DNA of 64,000 nt from JAKOWB01 sp038363005 (GCA_038363005.1 JBBQBI010000006.1:62001-126000); one strand, 5' to 3'. Positions 15,846 to 25,141 are shown, numbered from the stretch's first letter. Numbers and translations: made by a program. The notes: generated from the letters alone by a model not told the origin.

Positions 15846-18281
15846 TCAGCTCCGCATCTTCGCGCCGGTGGGGTCGAACAGCGGTTCGGTGATGATGGTC
15901 GCTTTGCGCTGCTCGCCGATGATCTCGATCTCGAAGGCGCCCGCCGCCGTGTCCTCGGCCAGGGCCTTGGGCACGTAGCCCTGGGCCAATGACTTGTCGA
16001 CGCAGTGGCCGTAGCCGCCGGAGGTGACCCAGCCGATCACCTTGCCGCCGTGGCTGATCGGCTCGTCGCCCAGCACGTCGGCGTCGCCGGCGTCCACGAC
16101 GAAGGACACGCGGCGCAGCGTGCCGCCGCTCTCCTTCTCCTTGACCGCGGCGTCGCGGCCGACGAAGTCGTTCTTGTCTAGCGCGATGAAGCGCTCCATG
16201 CCGCCTTCGAAGCCGCCGTAGATGGGGCGCAGCTCGCGAAACCAGGTCGGGAAGTTCTTCTCCAGGCGCAGGCAGAGCAGCGCGCGCATGCCGAAGTTCA
16301 CCAGGCCGAGGTCCTTGCCCGCGGCATGGATGGCGTCGAACAGGCGGCGCTGGTATTCCGGCGCCACCCAGATTTCGTAGCCCAGGTCGCCAGTGTAGGT
16401 GACGCGGTTGATCGCCGCCGGCACGTTGGCCACGTCCATGGACTTGTGGTCCATGAACTTGAAGGCAGCGTTCGACACGTCCTCGTCGGTCAGGCGCTGC
16501 AGCAGCTCACGCGACTTCGGACCAGCGATCGACAGGCCGACCATGCGCAGGTCGAGGCGGTCGATGACCACCGAGCCATCGGCCGGCAGGTACCTCTCGA
16601 ACCAGCGCATGTGGTACTTCTGCGCCTGGCTGGAGCCCCACATGAGGAAGCGCTCCGGCCCCACCTTGGCGATGGTGAAGTCGCCGATCAGCTTGCCCTG
16701 CGGGTTCAGCATCGGCGTCAGGGCGATGCGGCCGAGGCGCGGCATCTTGTTGGTCATGAGGTGCGAGAGGAAGGCCTCGGCCCCCGGCCCGCTGAAGGCG
16801 TACTTGGCGAAGTTGGCGATCTCGGTCACGCCGACCGCGCTGCGCACGCCCAGGCATTCGGCCTTCACGTGCGGGAAGTCGTTGGAGCGGTGGAAGGAGA
16901 AGATGTCCTTGGGCTCCACGCCCTTGGGGGCGAACCACAGCGGGGTTTCTAGGCCCCAGCTATCGCCCATCACCGCGCCCTGCGCCAGCATGGTGTCGTA
17001 GAGCGCCGTGGTCTGCTGCGGGCGGGCGGCCGGCAGCTCCTCGTTGGGGAACTTGATGGAGAAGCGGCGGGCGTAGTTCTCGCGCACCTTCTCATTCGTG
17101 TAGCTGCGCGTCGCCCACTCGCCGAAGCGCGCCACGTCCATCGCCCAGACGTCGAAGCCGGGATCGCCGTTCACCATCCACTGCGACAGCGCCAGGCCGA
17201 CGCCGCCGCCCTGGCTGAAGCCGGCCATGACGGCGCAGGCCACCCAGTAGTTCCTCAGGCCCTGCACCGGGCCGACGAGGGGATTGCCATCCGGCGAGAA
17301 GGTGAAGGGGCCGTTGATCACCGTCTTGATGCCGGCCTTGGCCAGCGCCGGGAAGTGGCGGTAGCCGATCTCCAGGTTCGGCGCGATGCGGTCGAGGTCG
17401 GGCGGCAGCAGCTCGCTGCCGAAGCTCCAGGGCGTGGTCTTTGGCTGCCACGGCACGCAGGCGCGCTCATAGGTGCCCAGGACGATGCCGCTGCGCTCCT
17501 GGCGCATGTAAATCTCGGACTTGAAGTCGATGATGTGCGGCAGCTCGTGGCCGCGCTCCTTGTTGTAGGCCACCACCTCGGGCATCTCGTCGGTGACGAG
17601 ATACATGTGCTCCATCGCCAGCACCGGCAGCTCCAGGCCGACCATGCGGCCGAGCTCGCGCGCCCAGAGGCCGCCGCAGTTGACCACGTGCTCGGCCACG
17701 ATGGTGCCCTGGTTGGTGACGACATCCCAGCCGCCGTCGGCGCGCTGCTTCAGCTCCTCGACCTTGGTCTTGAGGTAGATCTCGGCGCCGCCGATGCGGG
17801 CCGACTTGGCGTAGGCGTGCGTGGTGCCGGCGGGATCGAGGTTGCCGTCGGCGGCGTCCAGCATGGCGCCGTGGAAGTACTGCTCCTCCAGCAGCGGGTG
17901 CAGCGCCTTGGCTTCCTGCATACTCATCATCTCGGTCTCAAGGCCGAGGTAGCGGGCGCGGGCGTGCGCCATCTTCAGCCATTCCATGCGCTCGGGCGTG
18001 TCGGCCAGCATCAGGCCGCCGGAGCGGTGCAGGCCGCAGGACTGGCCGGAGATCTTCTCCAACTCGTCATAGAGCGCGATGGTGTAGCCCTGCAGCTTGG
18101 CGACGTTGGGATCGCCGTTGAGGGTGTGGAAGCCGCCCGCCGCGTGCCAGGTCGAGCCGGCGGTGAGCTGGTCGCGCTCGATCAGCACCACGTCTGTCCA
18201 GCCCAGCTTGGTCAGGTGATAGAGCACGCTGGCACCGACCACGCCGCCACCGATGACGGCCACCCGCACATGCGACTTCAT
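15846..18281 (-). CDS. Dimethylglycine dehydrogenase-like FAD/GcvT oxidoreductase
   Basis: An 811-residue two-domain enzyme. Residues 1-400 are a DAO-type flavoprotein with VRVAVIGGGVVGASVLYHL, and WHAAGGFHTLNGDPN near the site where homologues attach FAD. Residues 430-805 are GcvT-like (HVKAECLGVRSAVGVTEI, MRALLCLRLEKNFPTW) and should bind tetrahydrofolate. The family includes dimethylglycine and sarcosine dehydrogenases, which remove N-methyl groups as methylene-THF. It is monocistronic here and divergent from the EamA-lyase pair. No HutC-type box is seen upstream. It could act on dimethylglycine or on a dimethylated amino acid. Confidence 0.88.
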   Translation of the reverse strand: MKSHVRVAVIGGGVVGASVLYHLTKLGWTDVVLIERDQLTAGSTWHAAGGFHTLNGDPNVAKLQGYTIALYDELEKISGQSCGLHRSGGLMLADTPERMEWLKMAHARARYLGLETEMMSMQEAKALHPLLEEQYFHGAMLDAADGNLDPAGTTHAYAKSARIGGAEIYLKTKVEELKQRADGGWDVVTNQGTIVAEHVVNCGGLWARELGRMVGLELPVLAMEHMYLVTDEMPEVVAYNKERGHELPHIIDFKSEIYMRQERSGIVLGTYERACVPWQPKTTPWSFGSELLPPDLDRIAPNLEIGYRHFPALAKAGIKTVINGPFTFSPDGNPLVGPVQGLRNYWVACAVMAGFSQGGGVGLALSQWMVNGDPGFDVWAMDVARFGEWATRSYTNEKVRENYARRFSIKFPNEELPAARPQQTTALYDTMLAQGAVMGDSWGLETPLWFAPKGVEPKDIFSFHRSNDFPHVKAECLGVRSAVGVTEIANFAKYAFSGPGAEAFLSHLMTNKMPRLGRIALTPMLNPQGKLIGDFTIAKVGPERFLMWGSSQAQKYHMRWFERYLPADGSVVIDRLDLRMVGLSIAGPKSRELLQRLTDEDVSNAAFKFMDHKSMDVANVPAAINRVTYTGDLGYEIWVAPEYQRRLFDAIHAAGKDLGLVNFGMRALLCLRLEKNFPTWFRELRPIYGGFEGGMERFIALDKNDFVGRDAAVKEKESGGTLRRVSFVVDAGDADVLGDEPISHGGKVIGWVTSGGYGHCVDKSLAQGYVPKALAEDTAAGAFEIEIIGEQRKATIITEPLFDPTGAKMRS

Positions 18282-18391
18282 GGAACGAAGACCCCTTGGA
18301 CCCGGAAAAGCTGGGCAGACTTATAGCTCACCCAGGGCCCCTGGACAGCCGCAGGGCGACAGTGGCTGTGCTGTTTTGGACAGGGTGGCGG

Positions 18392-18493
18392 TCAGGGCCC
18401 TGGCCGCTGCGGGGACGGGGCCGGCTGCCGGCTGACCGGCGTGAGCGGACAGAGAGCCATGACGAGGGCGCTCAGGACAGTGCGGGTGCGCAT
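18392..18493 (-). CDS. Possible small secreted peptide
   Basis: A 33-codon frame (MRTRTVLSALVMALCPLTPV start) has a signal-peptide-like N-terminus and a GGAG-like element about 11 bases upstream. It lies in the 300-base gap between the DMGDH-like gene and the EamA gene, where I see nothing else. No family is recognised and it may be chance. Confidence 0.25.
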   Translation of the reverse strand: MRTRTVLSALVMALCPLTPVSRQPAPSPQRPGP

Positions 18494-18581
18494 GACTTAG
18501 TCTCCGGCTCCCCAACAGCGCACCACAGCATGCCATGCCCGCTTCGGTGGCGGCAGCAAAAGCCAGTCAGGTCCCTTGAAC

Positions 18582-19517
18582 ATGAGCGCCAGTCCCAGCA
18601 CCCAGGCCAGCGGCGGCCCGCACTTTCTGTTTGGCAATGCCTACCTGCTGCTGGCCTTCACCATGCTGTGCTGGGGCGGCAACGCAGTGGCCAGCCGCAT
18701 CGCCGTCGGCGTGGTCTCGCCCATGGTGCTGGTGGCGCTGCGCTGGCTGGTGGTGGTGCTGGTGCTGGGCCTGGTGGCGCGCCGCCAGCTGGTGGCTGAC
18801 TGGCCGGTGCTGCGCCGCCGCCTGCGCTATGTCGCGGCCATGGGCGGCCTGGGCTTCACCGCCTTCAACGCGCTGTTCTACCTGGCCGGGCACTCCACCA
18901 CGGCGGTCAATATCGGCATTCTGCAGGGCGCCATCCCGATCTTCGTGCTGCTGGGCGCCTTCGTGCTGCACCGCACGCCGGTCAGCCGGCTGCAGTATGC
19001 CGGCATCCTGGTGACCATGATCGGCGTCATCGTGGTGGCGACCCGCGGCCACATCGCGACGCTGCTGACCCTTAGCTTCGCGCAGGGCGACCTGATGATC
19101 GTCGTCGCCTGCGTGCTCTATGCCGGCTACACGCTGAACCTGCGCCACCGGCCCGCGGTGTCCGGCCTCAGCTTCTTCGCCGTGCTGGCGGGCGCCGCCT
19201 TCCTGACCACCTTGCCGCTGATGGTGATCGAGATCGCGATGGGCGACGACCTGTGGCCGACCACGCCACTGGGCATCGGCATCATCGGCTATGTCGCGCT
19301 GTTCCCCTCGTTCCTGGCGCAGATCACCTTCATGCGCGGGGTGACGCTGATCGGCCCCGGTCGCGCCGGCATCTTCGTCAACCTGGTGCCGGTCTTCGCC
19401 GCCGTGCTGGCGGTGCTGATCCTGGGCGAGCCCTTTGAGCTGTTCCATGCCCTGGCGCTGGCCCTGGTGCTGGGCGGCATTTATCTGGCCGAGCGCGGCA
19501 AGCGCAAGGGAGCCTGA
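18582..19517 (+). CDS. EamA/DMT-family transporter
   Basis: A 311-residue membrane protein with ten hydrophobic segments and the two EamA halves. Segments include AYLLLAFTMLCWGGNAVASR, SPMVLVALRWLVVVLVLGLV and IGIIGYVALFPSFLAQITF. The family exports or imports metabolites such as amino acids. An ATG at 18582 is preferred to the TTG at 18576. The stop is only 4 bases before the lyase start at 19522, so the two are one transcription unit and the transporter may move the substrate or product of that lyase. Confidence 0.85.
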   Translation: MSASPSTQASGGPHFLFGNAYLLLAFTMLCWGGNAVASRIAVGVVSPMVLVALRWLVVVLVLGLVARRQLVADWPVLRRRLRYVAAMGGLGFTAFNALFYLAGHSTTAVNIGILQGAIPIFVLLGAFVLHRTPVSRLQYAGILVTMIGVIVVATRGHIATLLTLSFAQGDLMIVVACVLYAGYTLNLRHRPAVSGLSFFAVLAGAAFLTTLPLMVIEIAMGDDLWPTTPLGIGIIGYVALFPSFLAQITFMRGVTLIGPGRAGIFVNLVPVFAAVLAVLILGEPFELFHALALALVLGGIYLAERGKRKGA

Positions 19518-19521
19518 GGCC

Positions 19522-21033
19522 ATGAGCAGCGAGTCCCTGGTCCTCACCGGCCGCGACCTCACACCTGCCGACGTCGAGGCCGTGGCCTTCGGCCGTGGCG
19601 TCCTCATCGCGCCGGCCGCCATGCAACGCCTGGCCGAGAGCCGCGCGGTGGTGGAGCGCGCGCTGGCCGCCGACCAGCCGGTCTATGGCCTGACCACCGG
19701 TCTTGGCAGCCGCGTCGGCCACAAGCTGGCGGCGGATGACCTGGCCGCCTTTTCCTACCGCACCGTGCGCGGCCGGGCACACGGCGTCGGCCCGGAGCTC
19801 GGCACCGCCGAGACCCGCGCCGTCATGGTGGTGCGGCTCAATTCCTGGCTGAACGGCGGCGCCGGCGTGGACCCTGACCTGGCGCTGTTGTTGACGCAGA
19901 TGCTGAACCGCGCCCTGCACCCGGTGCTCTATTCCATCGGCTCGCTCGGCGCCGGCGACCTCTGCCTGCTGGCGCACCTCGGCCTTGGCATGATCGGCGA
20001 GGGCGAGGCCTGGTTCGGCAACCAGCGCGGCCTGGCGCGCGACATGTTTGCCGAGGCCAACATGACGCCAGCTTCGCTGGGGCCAAAAGACGGCCTGGCC
20101 ATCGCCAACGCCTCCTCCTTCTCCGCCGGCCTCGCCGCAATGGCGCTGGCCAAGGCCGCCCGCCTCGGCGCCACGGCGCAGGTTGCCGGCGCGCTGGCGC
20201 TGGAGGCCTTCCGCGGCAACGTCACGCCGCTGACCGAGGCCGCCGGTGCCGCCCGGCCGCAACCGGGCCAGCGCGCCGCCGCGGCCGAGCTGCGCGACCT
20301 GCTGGCCGGCGGCCTGCTGCTGGAACCCGGGCAGGCGCGACGCCTACAGGACCCGCTGTCGCTGCGCTGCATCGCCCCGGTCCACGGCGCCTTCAAGACC
20401 GCGCTGGTCTTCGCCGAGGCGGCGCTGGACCCGGAGGTGAACGGCGCCGCCGACAACCCGCTGATCGTGGTGGAAACCGGCGAGGCGATCTCCACCGGCA
20501 ACTTCCATACGCCGCTGCTGGCGCTGTCGCTCGACACCCTGGCGCAAGCGGCGGCGCAGCTGGCTGGGCTGTCGCTGTCACGCGCCGCGCGCCTGGTGCA
20601 GAACCGCTTCTCCGGCCTGCCCGACAACCTGACGGCGCTGGGCAGCGGCGCCTCCGGCTTCGCGCCCTTGATGAAAATCGGCGAGAGCCTCTATGGCGAG
20701 ATCCGCCACCTGGCGCTGCCGGTCTCCGGCGAAATGCGCTGGGGCGCCGACGGTACCGAGGACGACGTGACCCACACCCCGCTGGCGGCGAAGAAGCTGG
20801 CCCAGCTGCTGGAGCGCCTGGCGCTGCTGCTGGCGCTGGAGCTGCTGGTCGGCGCCCAGGCGCTGGAGCTACGCGCGCCGGAGCGCGTGGCGCCCAAGCT
20901 GGCCAAGGCGCTGACCTTGGTCCGCCAGTATGTCGCCCCGCTGGAGAAGGACCGCTCGCTCTCCGCCGAGCTGCGTGCCCTGGGGCAGGCGGTGGAGGAA
21001 GGGGCCTTCGCGGGGCTGGCGGTATCAACCTAG
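19522..21033 (+). CDS. HutH/PAL-family lyase lacking the MIO serine
   Basis: A 503-residue protein of the aromatic amino acid lyase family. Conserved stretches are PVYGLTTGLGSRVG (active-site Tyr region), RGRAHGVG, LQDPLSLRCIAPVHGAFK, and STGNFHTPLLALSLDTL. In HutH the cofactor MIO is made from an Ala-Ser-Gly triad within GSVGASGDLAPLAH. Here the segment reads GSLGAGDLCLLAH (near residue 140), so exactly the serine is absent. The protein therefore cannot make MIO in the usual way. From memory, ergothionase, which eliminates trimethylamine from ergothioneine, is an MIO-free member of this fold. It follows the EamA gene by 4 bases. A role on hercynine or ergothioneine is inference; a dead paralogue is possible. 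Confidence 0.85.
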   Translation: MSSESLVLTGRDLTPADVEAVAFGRGVLIAPAAMQRLAESRAVVERALAADQPVYGLTTGLGSRVGHKLAADDLAAFSYRTVRGRAHGVGPELGTAETRAVMVVRLNSWLNGGAGVDPDLALLLTQMLNRALHPVLYSIGSLGAGDLCLLAHLGLGMIGEGEAWFGNQRGLARDMFAEANMTPASLGPKDGLAIANASSFSAGLAAMALAKAARLGATAQVAGALALEAFRGNVTPLTEAAGAARPQPGQRAAAAELRDLLAGGLLLEPGQARRLQDPLSLRCIAPVHGAFKTALVFAEAALDPEVNGAADNPLIVVETGEAISTGNFHTPLLALSLDTLAQAAAQLAGLSLSRAARLVQNRFSGLPDNLTALGSGASGFAPLMKIGESLYGEIRHLALPVSGEMRWGADGTEDDVTHTPLAAKKLAQLLERLALLLALELLVGAQALELRAPERVAPKLAKALTLVRQYVAPLEKDRSLSAELRALGQAVEEGAFAGLAVST

Positions 21034-21147
21034 GGCCCTCACCCTACCCTCTCCCGCCAAAGCGGGAGAGGGAGTGCTACCGTCATATGCCAGCCAAGGC
21101 GTCCCCTCTCCCGCTTTTGGCGGGAGAGGGACAGGGTGAGGGTGTCG
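21034..21147. repeat. Inverted pair of CTCTCCCGC/GCGGGAGAG repeats
   Basis: CCCTCACCC plus the hairpin CTCTCCCGCCAAAGCGGGAGAG is mirrored after about 30 bases by a similar hairpin ending in GGGTGAGGG. It begins at the stop codon of the lyase gene and could end its transcript. Confidence 0.75.
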
Positions 21148-21167
21148 GTTTCGAGGTAGTGCCTGCC

Positions 21168-21659
21168 ATGCTGATCCGTCTCTGCAAGACCGCGCTGGTC
21201 GCCACCGTGGCGCTGTTCTTCCTGCTGGTGGCCTTTGGCAATCTGACCGACTACGGCACCAACCAGGCCTTCGTGCAGCACGTGCTGGCGATGGATACGA
21301 TCTTTCCGGAGTCGACCCTGCGCTGGCGCGCCATCACGGCACCCTGGGCGCAGGAGCTGGCCTACTGGGCGATCATCGCCTGGGAGCTGGCGACCGGGCT
21401 GATCCTTGCGCTGGCCAGCCTGCGCCTGGTGCGCAGCGCCTGCGACGGCGAGCGCTTTCGTGCCGCCCGGCCACTGGCCATCCTGGGCCTGACCCTGGGA
21501 GCGCTGCTCTATGGTCTTGGCTTCATCGTGGTCGGCGGCGAGTGGTTCGCCATGTGGCAGTCACCGACCTGGAACGGCCAAGCCGGCGCCACCCGCTTCC
21601 TGGTGCTGATCGGCTTTGTCTTCCTGGCACTGCTGATCGAGGAACGGCAGCCTAGTTGA
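21168..21659 (+). CDS. DUF2165 family small integral membrane protein
   Basis: A 163-residue protein with four predicted membrane segments: LCKTALVATVALFFLLVAFG, a middle helix (YWAIIAWELATGLILAL), ILGLTLGALLYGLGFIVVGG and FLVLIGFVFLALLI. The motif NLTDYGTNQAFVQHVLAMDT and the WRAI/WQSPTWNGQ segments identify DUF2165. Its function is unknown. The start at 21168 leaves out 27 codons encoded by the repeat upstream. Its 3' end overlaps the convergent secreted-protein gene by 8 bases. Confidence 0.8.
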   Translation: MLIRLCKTALVATVALFFLLVAFGNLTDYGTNQAFVQHVLAMDTIFPESTLRWRAITAPWAQELAYWAIIAWELATGLILALASLRLVRSACDGERFRAARPLAILGLTLGALLYGLGFIVVGGEWFAMWQSPTWNGQAGATRFLVLIGFVFLALLIEERQPS

Positions 21660-22548
21660 GCGGCAGCTCCTGCACCGTCAGGCCGGTCGGCACCGCGGCG
21701 GGATCCAGAACCAGCTTGCCGCCGACCAGCGGCAGGCGGATCTCCAGCTCCGGCGCCACCTGCACCAGCAGGCTGACGGTGTTGATCGCCGTCACGTCCT
21801 TGTTGCCGTCGAAGGACCAGACCTCGAGGTCCTGCACCGGCGCCGTGTCGCCCTCGGTCCAGCCCAGGAAGGGGTCGGGATACTCCAGCGCATCGCTGGA
21901 CAGCTGCCCGTTGGCCAGGATCAGGAAGCGCTGCAGCGGCTCGGTCGGCGAGGCATAGGTCACCATGGCCAGGGCGTTGTCGTGGCCGGCGAAGATGACG
22001 TCATCCTCGGTCGAATAGATGGTGTGGATGGCGGCCAGGCGGACCAGGCCGCCGGCATTCGGCACCTCGAACCAGGCGACCGGCGCCGTCGCGGTGAACA
22101 GCAGCTGGCCGTTGGCCAGGCTGTAGGTGTGATCGGTGTTGAGCGCGCCGCAGCAGCCATAGCGGACGCTGGTGAAGTAGATGGCGTTCCAGGCGAAAGA
22201 CTCGACAAAGCCGTGCTCGCCCTCGTCCTCGATGACGAACAGCGGCTCCAGCCCGTCGCTGCCGACCTCGCTCACCTCCAGGTGCAGCTTGGCGCCCAGC
22301 GTGCCCTCGGCGCCGTTGGAGACCGTGCCCTCCTCGGTCCTCTTCAGGATGAGGTGCTGGTAGCCATCGCGCTCCGGCCGGTAGAAGCCGAGCCATTCGA
22401 AGGTCGTGTTGACCGTGTGGAAGGTGAAGATCTCGCCGCCGCGCCCGACCTCGACCGTGCTGGTGGCGCTGTCGGTGATGCTGGTGCCCTGGGCCCAGGC
22501 CGGGGTCGCCAGCAGCAACGCCGCCAGCAGTGCTACCGTGAACCGCAT
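21652..22548 (-). CDS. Hypothetical secreted beta-rich protein
   Basis: A 298-residue protein with a clear signal peptide (MRFTVALLAALLLATPAWAQ, cleavage after AWA). The mature part is rich in beta-forming residues and has one CC pair in RYGCCGALN. I do not recognise the family. It is likely periplasmic. It is preceded by a GGAGG site (ACGGAGGTGGCGC) and stands alone between DUF2165 and the ocd-like gene. Confidence 0.65.
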   Translation of the reverse strand: MRFTVALLAALLLATPAWAQGTSITDSATSTVEVGRGGEIFTFHTVNTTFEWLGFYRPERDGYQHLILKRTEEGTVSNGAEGTLGAKLHLEVSEVGSDGLEPLFVIEDEGEHGFVESFAWNAIYFTSVRYGCCGALNTDHTYSLANGQLLFTATAPVAWFEVPNAGGLVRLAAIHTIYSTEDDVIFAGHDNALAMVTYASPTEPLQRFLILANGQLSSDALEYPDPFLGWTEGDTAPVQDLEVWSFDGNKDVTAINTVSLLVQVAPELEIRLPLVGGKLVLDPAAVPTGLTVQELPLN

Positions 22549-22684
22549 GCGCCACCTCCGTCCCCGAGTCCCGAAGCGGCGAGGTTAGCATGCGTCCCAG
22601 GGTCGGCGAGGGCCGCTGGCAGGTAGCGGCGACGACGACCGCTGCCTGTGGCCTCCGCGCCACGCCATGGCGGCCATCCCGCGC

Positions 22685-23698
22685 CTAGGCGTAGCGGAGC
22701 TGCTGGCCGATCCCCAGGGTCTTGGCCTTCTGCAGGAAGGCATGGCCCAGGGCGATATCGCTGAGCGACAGGCCGCGGTGCCAGAACAGGATGGTCTCGT
22801 CGTCGCGCTCGCGGCCGGGCTTCTGCCCCGTCACCACCTCGCAGAGCTCGCCATAGAGCGTCGCCTCGCTCAGCTTGCCGGCGTTCACGTGGGCCCGCAG
22901 CGCGCCGAGATTGCCGGCCCGCGCCTGGCCCCAGTCGTCCATCAGCATCTTGTCCATCACGTCGGTCAGCGACAGCTCGACCGCGCTCATGGTCCCGTAG
23001 GGCACGACGAAGTTGCCCTTGCGCACCCACTCGGTCTTGAACAGCGGCGTCGGCTGCTCCAGGCGCGAAGCCTCGATCTGAATGTCGGCGCCCTTCAGGC
23101 AGGCCTCCCAGCTATCGACCGCCTTGACCTCCTTGCCCAGGTCTTTCGACAGCTTGGCAGCAAAGGCGTCGCGGCTTTCCGGCCGGCGCGAATGCACGCG
23201 GATCTCGTCGAAATCGAACAGGCGGTCCAGCAGCCGGACGTTCCAGTAGGCGGTGCCGCGGGCGCCGACATGGCCGAGGATCTTGGAACCCTTGCGCGCC
23301 AGGTACTTGGCGCCGATAGCGGTCAACGCGCCGGTGCGCATCTCGGTGATCGCCGTGGCATCGACGATGGCCACCGGCATGCCGGTGCGCGGGTCGAAGA
23401 GATTGAGCAGCGCCATCTCCGACGGCAGGCCGCGCTTATAGTTGTCGACGTAGTCGCCGACGATCTTCACCCCCGCCAGGTTCATCGGCGCGATATAGCC
23501 GCGCAGCACGTTGAAGTGACCGCGAAAGGCGGGGTCTGGCGTCAGGTGCATGCGCGGCTCGATCACCGCCTGCTTCATGCCCTGGGCGTGCAGCCCGGCC
23601 TCCACCGCCGCCAGGATCTCGTCGTCGGTGATGCCCAGGCGCTCGACATCGGGGCCGTTCAGGTAGGTGAAGTGGATTTCCTTGTGGGCGTCGGTCAC
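22685..23698 (-). CDS. Ornithine cyclodeaminase/mu-crystallin family protein
   Basis: A 337-residue NAD(P)-dependent enzyme of the OCD/mu-crystallin family. Recognisable parts are EPRMHLTPDP near the start, DATAITEMRTGALTAIGAKY, and the dinucleotide site ILGHVGARGTAYWNVRLL. Members include ornithine cyclodeaminase, lysine cyclodeaminase, alanine dehydrogenase and ketimine reductase. The specificity is open. The GTG start sits inside the hutF stop (GTGA), so it is translated with hutF and belongs to the HutC-controlled unit. OCD is not part of the classical hut pathway, so its link to histidine or glutamate-type products is unusual. Confidence 0.85.
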   Translation of the reverse strand: MTDAHKEIHFTYLNGPDVERLGITDDEILAAVEAGLHAQGMKQAVIEPRMHLTPDPAFRGHFNVLRGYIAPMNLAGVKIVGDYVDNYKRGLPSEMALLNLFDPRTGMPVAIVDATAITEMRTGALTAIGAKYLARKGSKILGHVGARGTAYWNVRLLDRLFDFDEIRVHSRRPESRDAFAAKLSKDLGKEVKAVDSWEACLKGADIQIEASRLEQPTPLFKTEWVRKGNFVVPYGTMSAVELSLTDVMDKMLMDDWGQARAGNLGALRAHVNAGKLSEATLYGELCEVVTGQKPGRERDDETILFWHRGLSLSDIALGHAFLQKAKTLGIGQQLRYA

Positions 23699-25077
23699 GA
23701 CAGCAGCTCCTTCAGGGTGCGCTTGTAGCGGTCGGCGACCGCCTTTTCGGCGTGGTGGCGCCCGGCATCGACGACCAGCTTGCCGCCGACCATCACCTGG
23801 GCAATCGGGTTGGCGTTGCCGGCGAAGACCAGGGCGTTCAGCCAGGCATCCTCGCGCCGGCCGGCGAGCAACGGATGCTCGGCGTCGAGCACCAGCCAGT
23901 CGGCGCGCCTGCCGGCGGCCAGCGCGCCGATCGGCCGGCCCAGCGCCTGGGCGCCGCCAGCCAGGGCCTGACGCCAGAGCCAGGCGCCGACGTTGGGCTG
24001 CTGCGACCCGCCCGACAGCATGTTGCGGCGGCGGAACAGCAGCCGCTGGCCGTACTCGAACCAGCGTAGCTCTTCGATGGCGGAAACCGAGATGTGGCTG
24101 TCGCTGCCGATGCCCCAGCGGCCGGCGGCGGCGAGATAGGCCGGCGCGTTGAAGAAGCCGTCGCCCAAGTTGGCTTCGGTGGTGGGGCAGAGGCCGGCCA
24201 CGGCCTGGGTCGCCGCCAGGCGCCGGGTCTCGTCGTCGCTCATGTGCGTGGCATGCACCAGGCACCAGCGCGGGCCGACCGGGAAGCGGTTCAGCAACCA
24301 CTCGACCGGGCGCTGGCCCGACCAGACGTGGCAGTCGTCGACCTCCTTGGTCTGCTCGGCGATGTGGATGTGCACCGGCGCGCTGGCGTCGATGGCGTCC
24401 AACGCCGAGAGCGCCGCGGTCAGGCTCTCGCCGGTCACCGCGCGCAGCGAATGCGGCGCGATGCCCAGGCGTACCTGCGGATCGCCGGCATGCGCCTTGG
24501 CGAAGTCCTCGATCAGCCGGGCATAGCGCTGCGGATCGTTCAGGAAGCGGCGCTGCCCTGGCCCCGCCGGCTGGCCGCCGAAGCCGCCGAAGCCATAGAG
24601 CACCGGCAGGTGGGTCAGGCCGATGCCGGCGGTCCTGGCCGCCGCGACGACGCGTTCGGACATGACGCCGAGTTCGGCATAGGGCTGCCCCTCGGGATCG
24701 TGGTGCAGGTAGTGGAACTCGCCGACCGCGGTGTAGCCGCCCTTCAGCATCTCGACATAGAGCTGCGCGGCGATGGACTCGACCTGCTCGGGCCGCAGCT
24801 TGCCGACGAAGCCATACATGACCTCGCGCCAGGTCCAGAAGGAGTCCTCGGAATCGCCCGCGACCTCGGCCAAGCCGGCCATGGCGCGCTGAAAGGCGTG
24901 GCTGTGCAGGTTCGGCATGCCGGGGACGACCGGCCCGCCAAGACGCTGGGCGCCATCGGACGGCGCATTGGCCGTCACGCTGGTCAGGTCGCCGGCGGCC
25001 GAGACCTCGAACCGCACGTCGCTGGCCCAGCCCCCCGTCAGCAACGCCCAGGGCGCGTGGTAGGCATGAGTGGTCAC
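23695..25077 (-). CDS. hutF: Formimidoylglutamate deiminase
   Basis: A 460-residue amidohydrolase. Metal-binding residues are seen in MPNLHSHAFQRAMAG, APVHIHIAEQTKEV and VHATHMSDDE, with the later Asp in GIGSDSHISVS. The enzyme converts N-formimidoyl-glutamate to N-formyl-glutamate and ammonia, the first half of the HutF-HutG branch of histidine degradation. Its partner HutG is encoded at 27310-28134. It is divergent from hutI, with a perfect HutC-type palindrome in the 143-base gap. Confidence 0.93.
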   Translation of the reverse strand: MTTHAYHAPWALLTGGWASDVRFEVSAAGDLTSVTANAPSDGAQRLGGPVVPGMPNLHSHAFQRAMAGLAEVAGDSEDSFWTWREVMYGFVGKLRPEQVESIAAQLYVEMLKGGYTAVGEFHYLHHDPEGQPYAELGVMSERVVAAARTAGIGLTHLPVLYGFGGFGGQPAGPGQRRFLNDPQRYARLIEDFAKAHAGDPQVRLGIAPHSLRAVTGESLTAALSALDAIDASAPVHIHIAEQTKEVDDCHVWSGQRPVEWLLNRFPVGPRWCLVHATHMSDDETRRLAATQAVAGLCPTTEANLGDGFFNAPAYLAAAGRWGIGSDSHISVSAIEELRWFEYGQRLLFRRRNMLSGGSQQPNVGAWLWRQALAGGAQALGRPIGALAAGRRADWLVLDAEHPLLAGRREDAWLNALVFAGNANPIAQVMVGGKLVVDAGRHHAEKAVADRYKRTLKELLS

Positions 25078-25125
25078 TGGCTGGCGCCTCTCCTAAGGTC
25101 TTGCGAGGTAAGCTTAGGCAAGCCA

Positions 25126-25141
25126 AGTTGTATATACAACT
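25126..25141. promoter_or_regulatory. HutC-type operator between hutF and hutI (O3)
   Basis: AGTTGTATATACAACT is a perfect 16-base palindrome 48 bases upstream of hutF and 79 bases upstream of hutI. One site can serve both divergent promoters. Confidence 0.88.
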
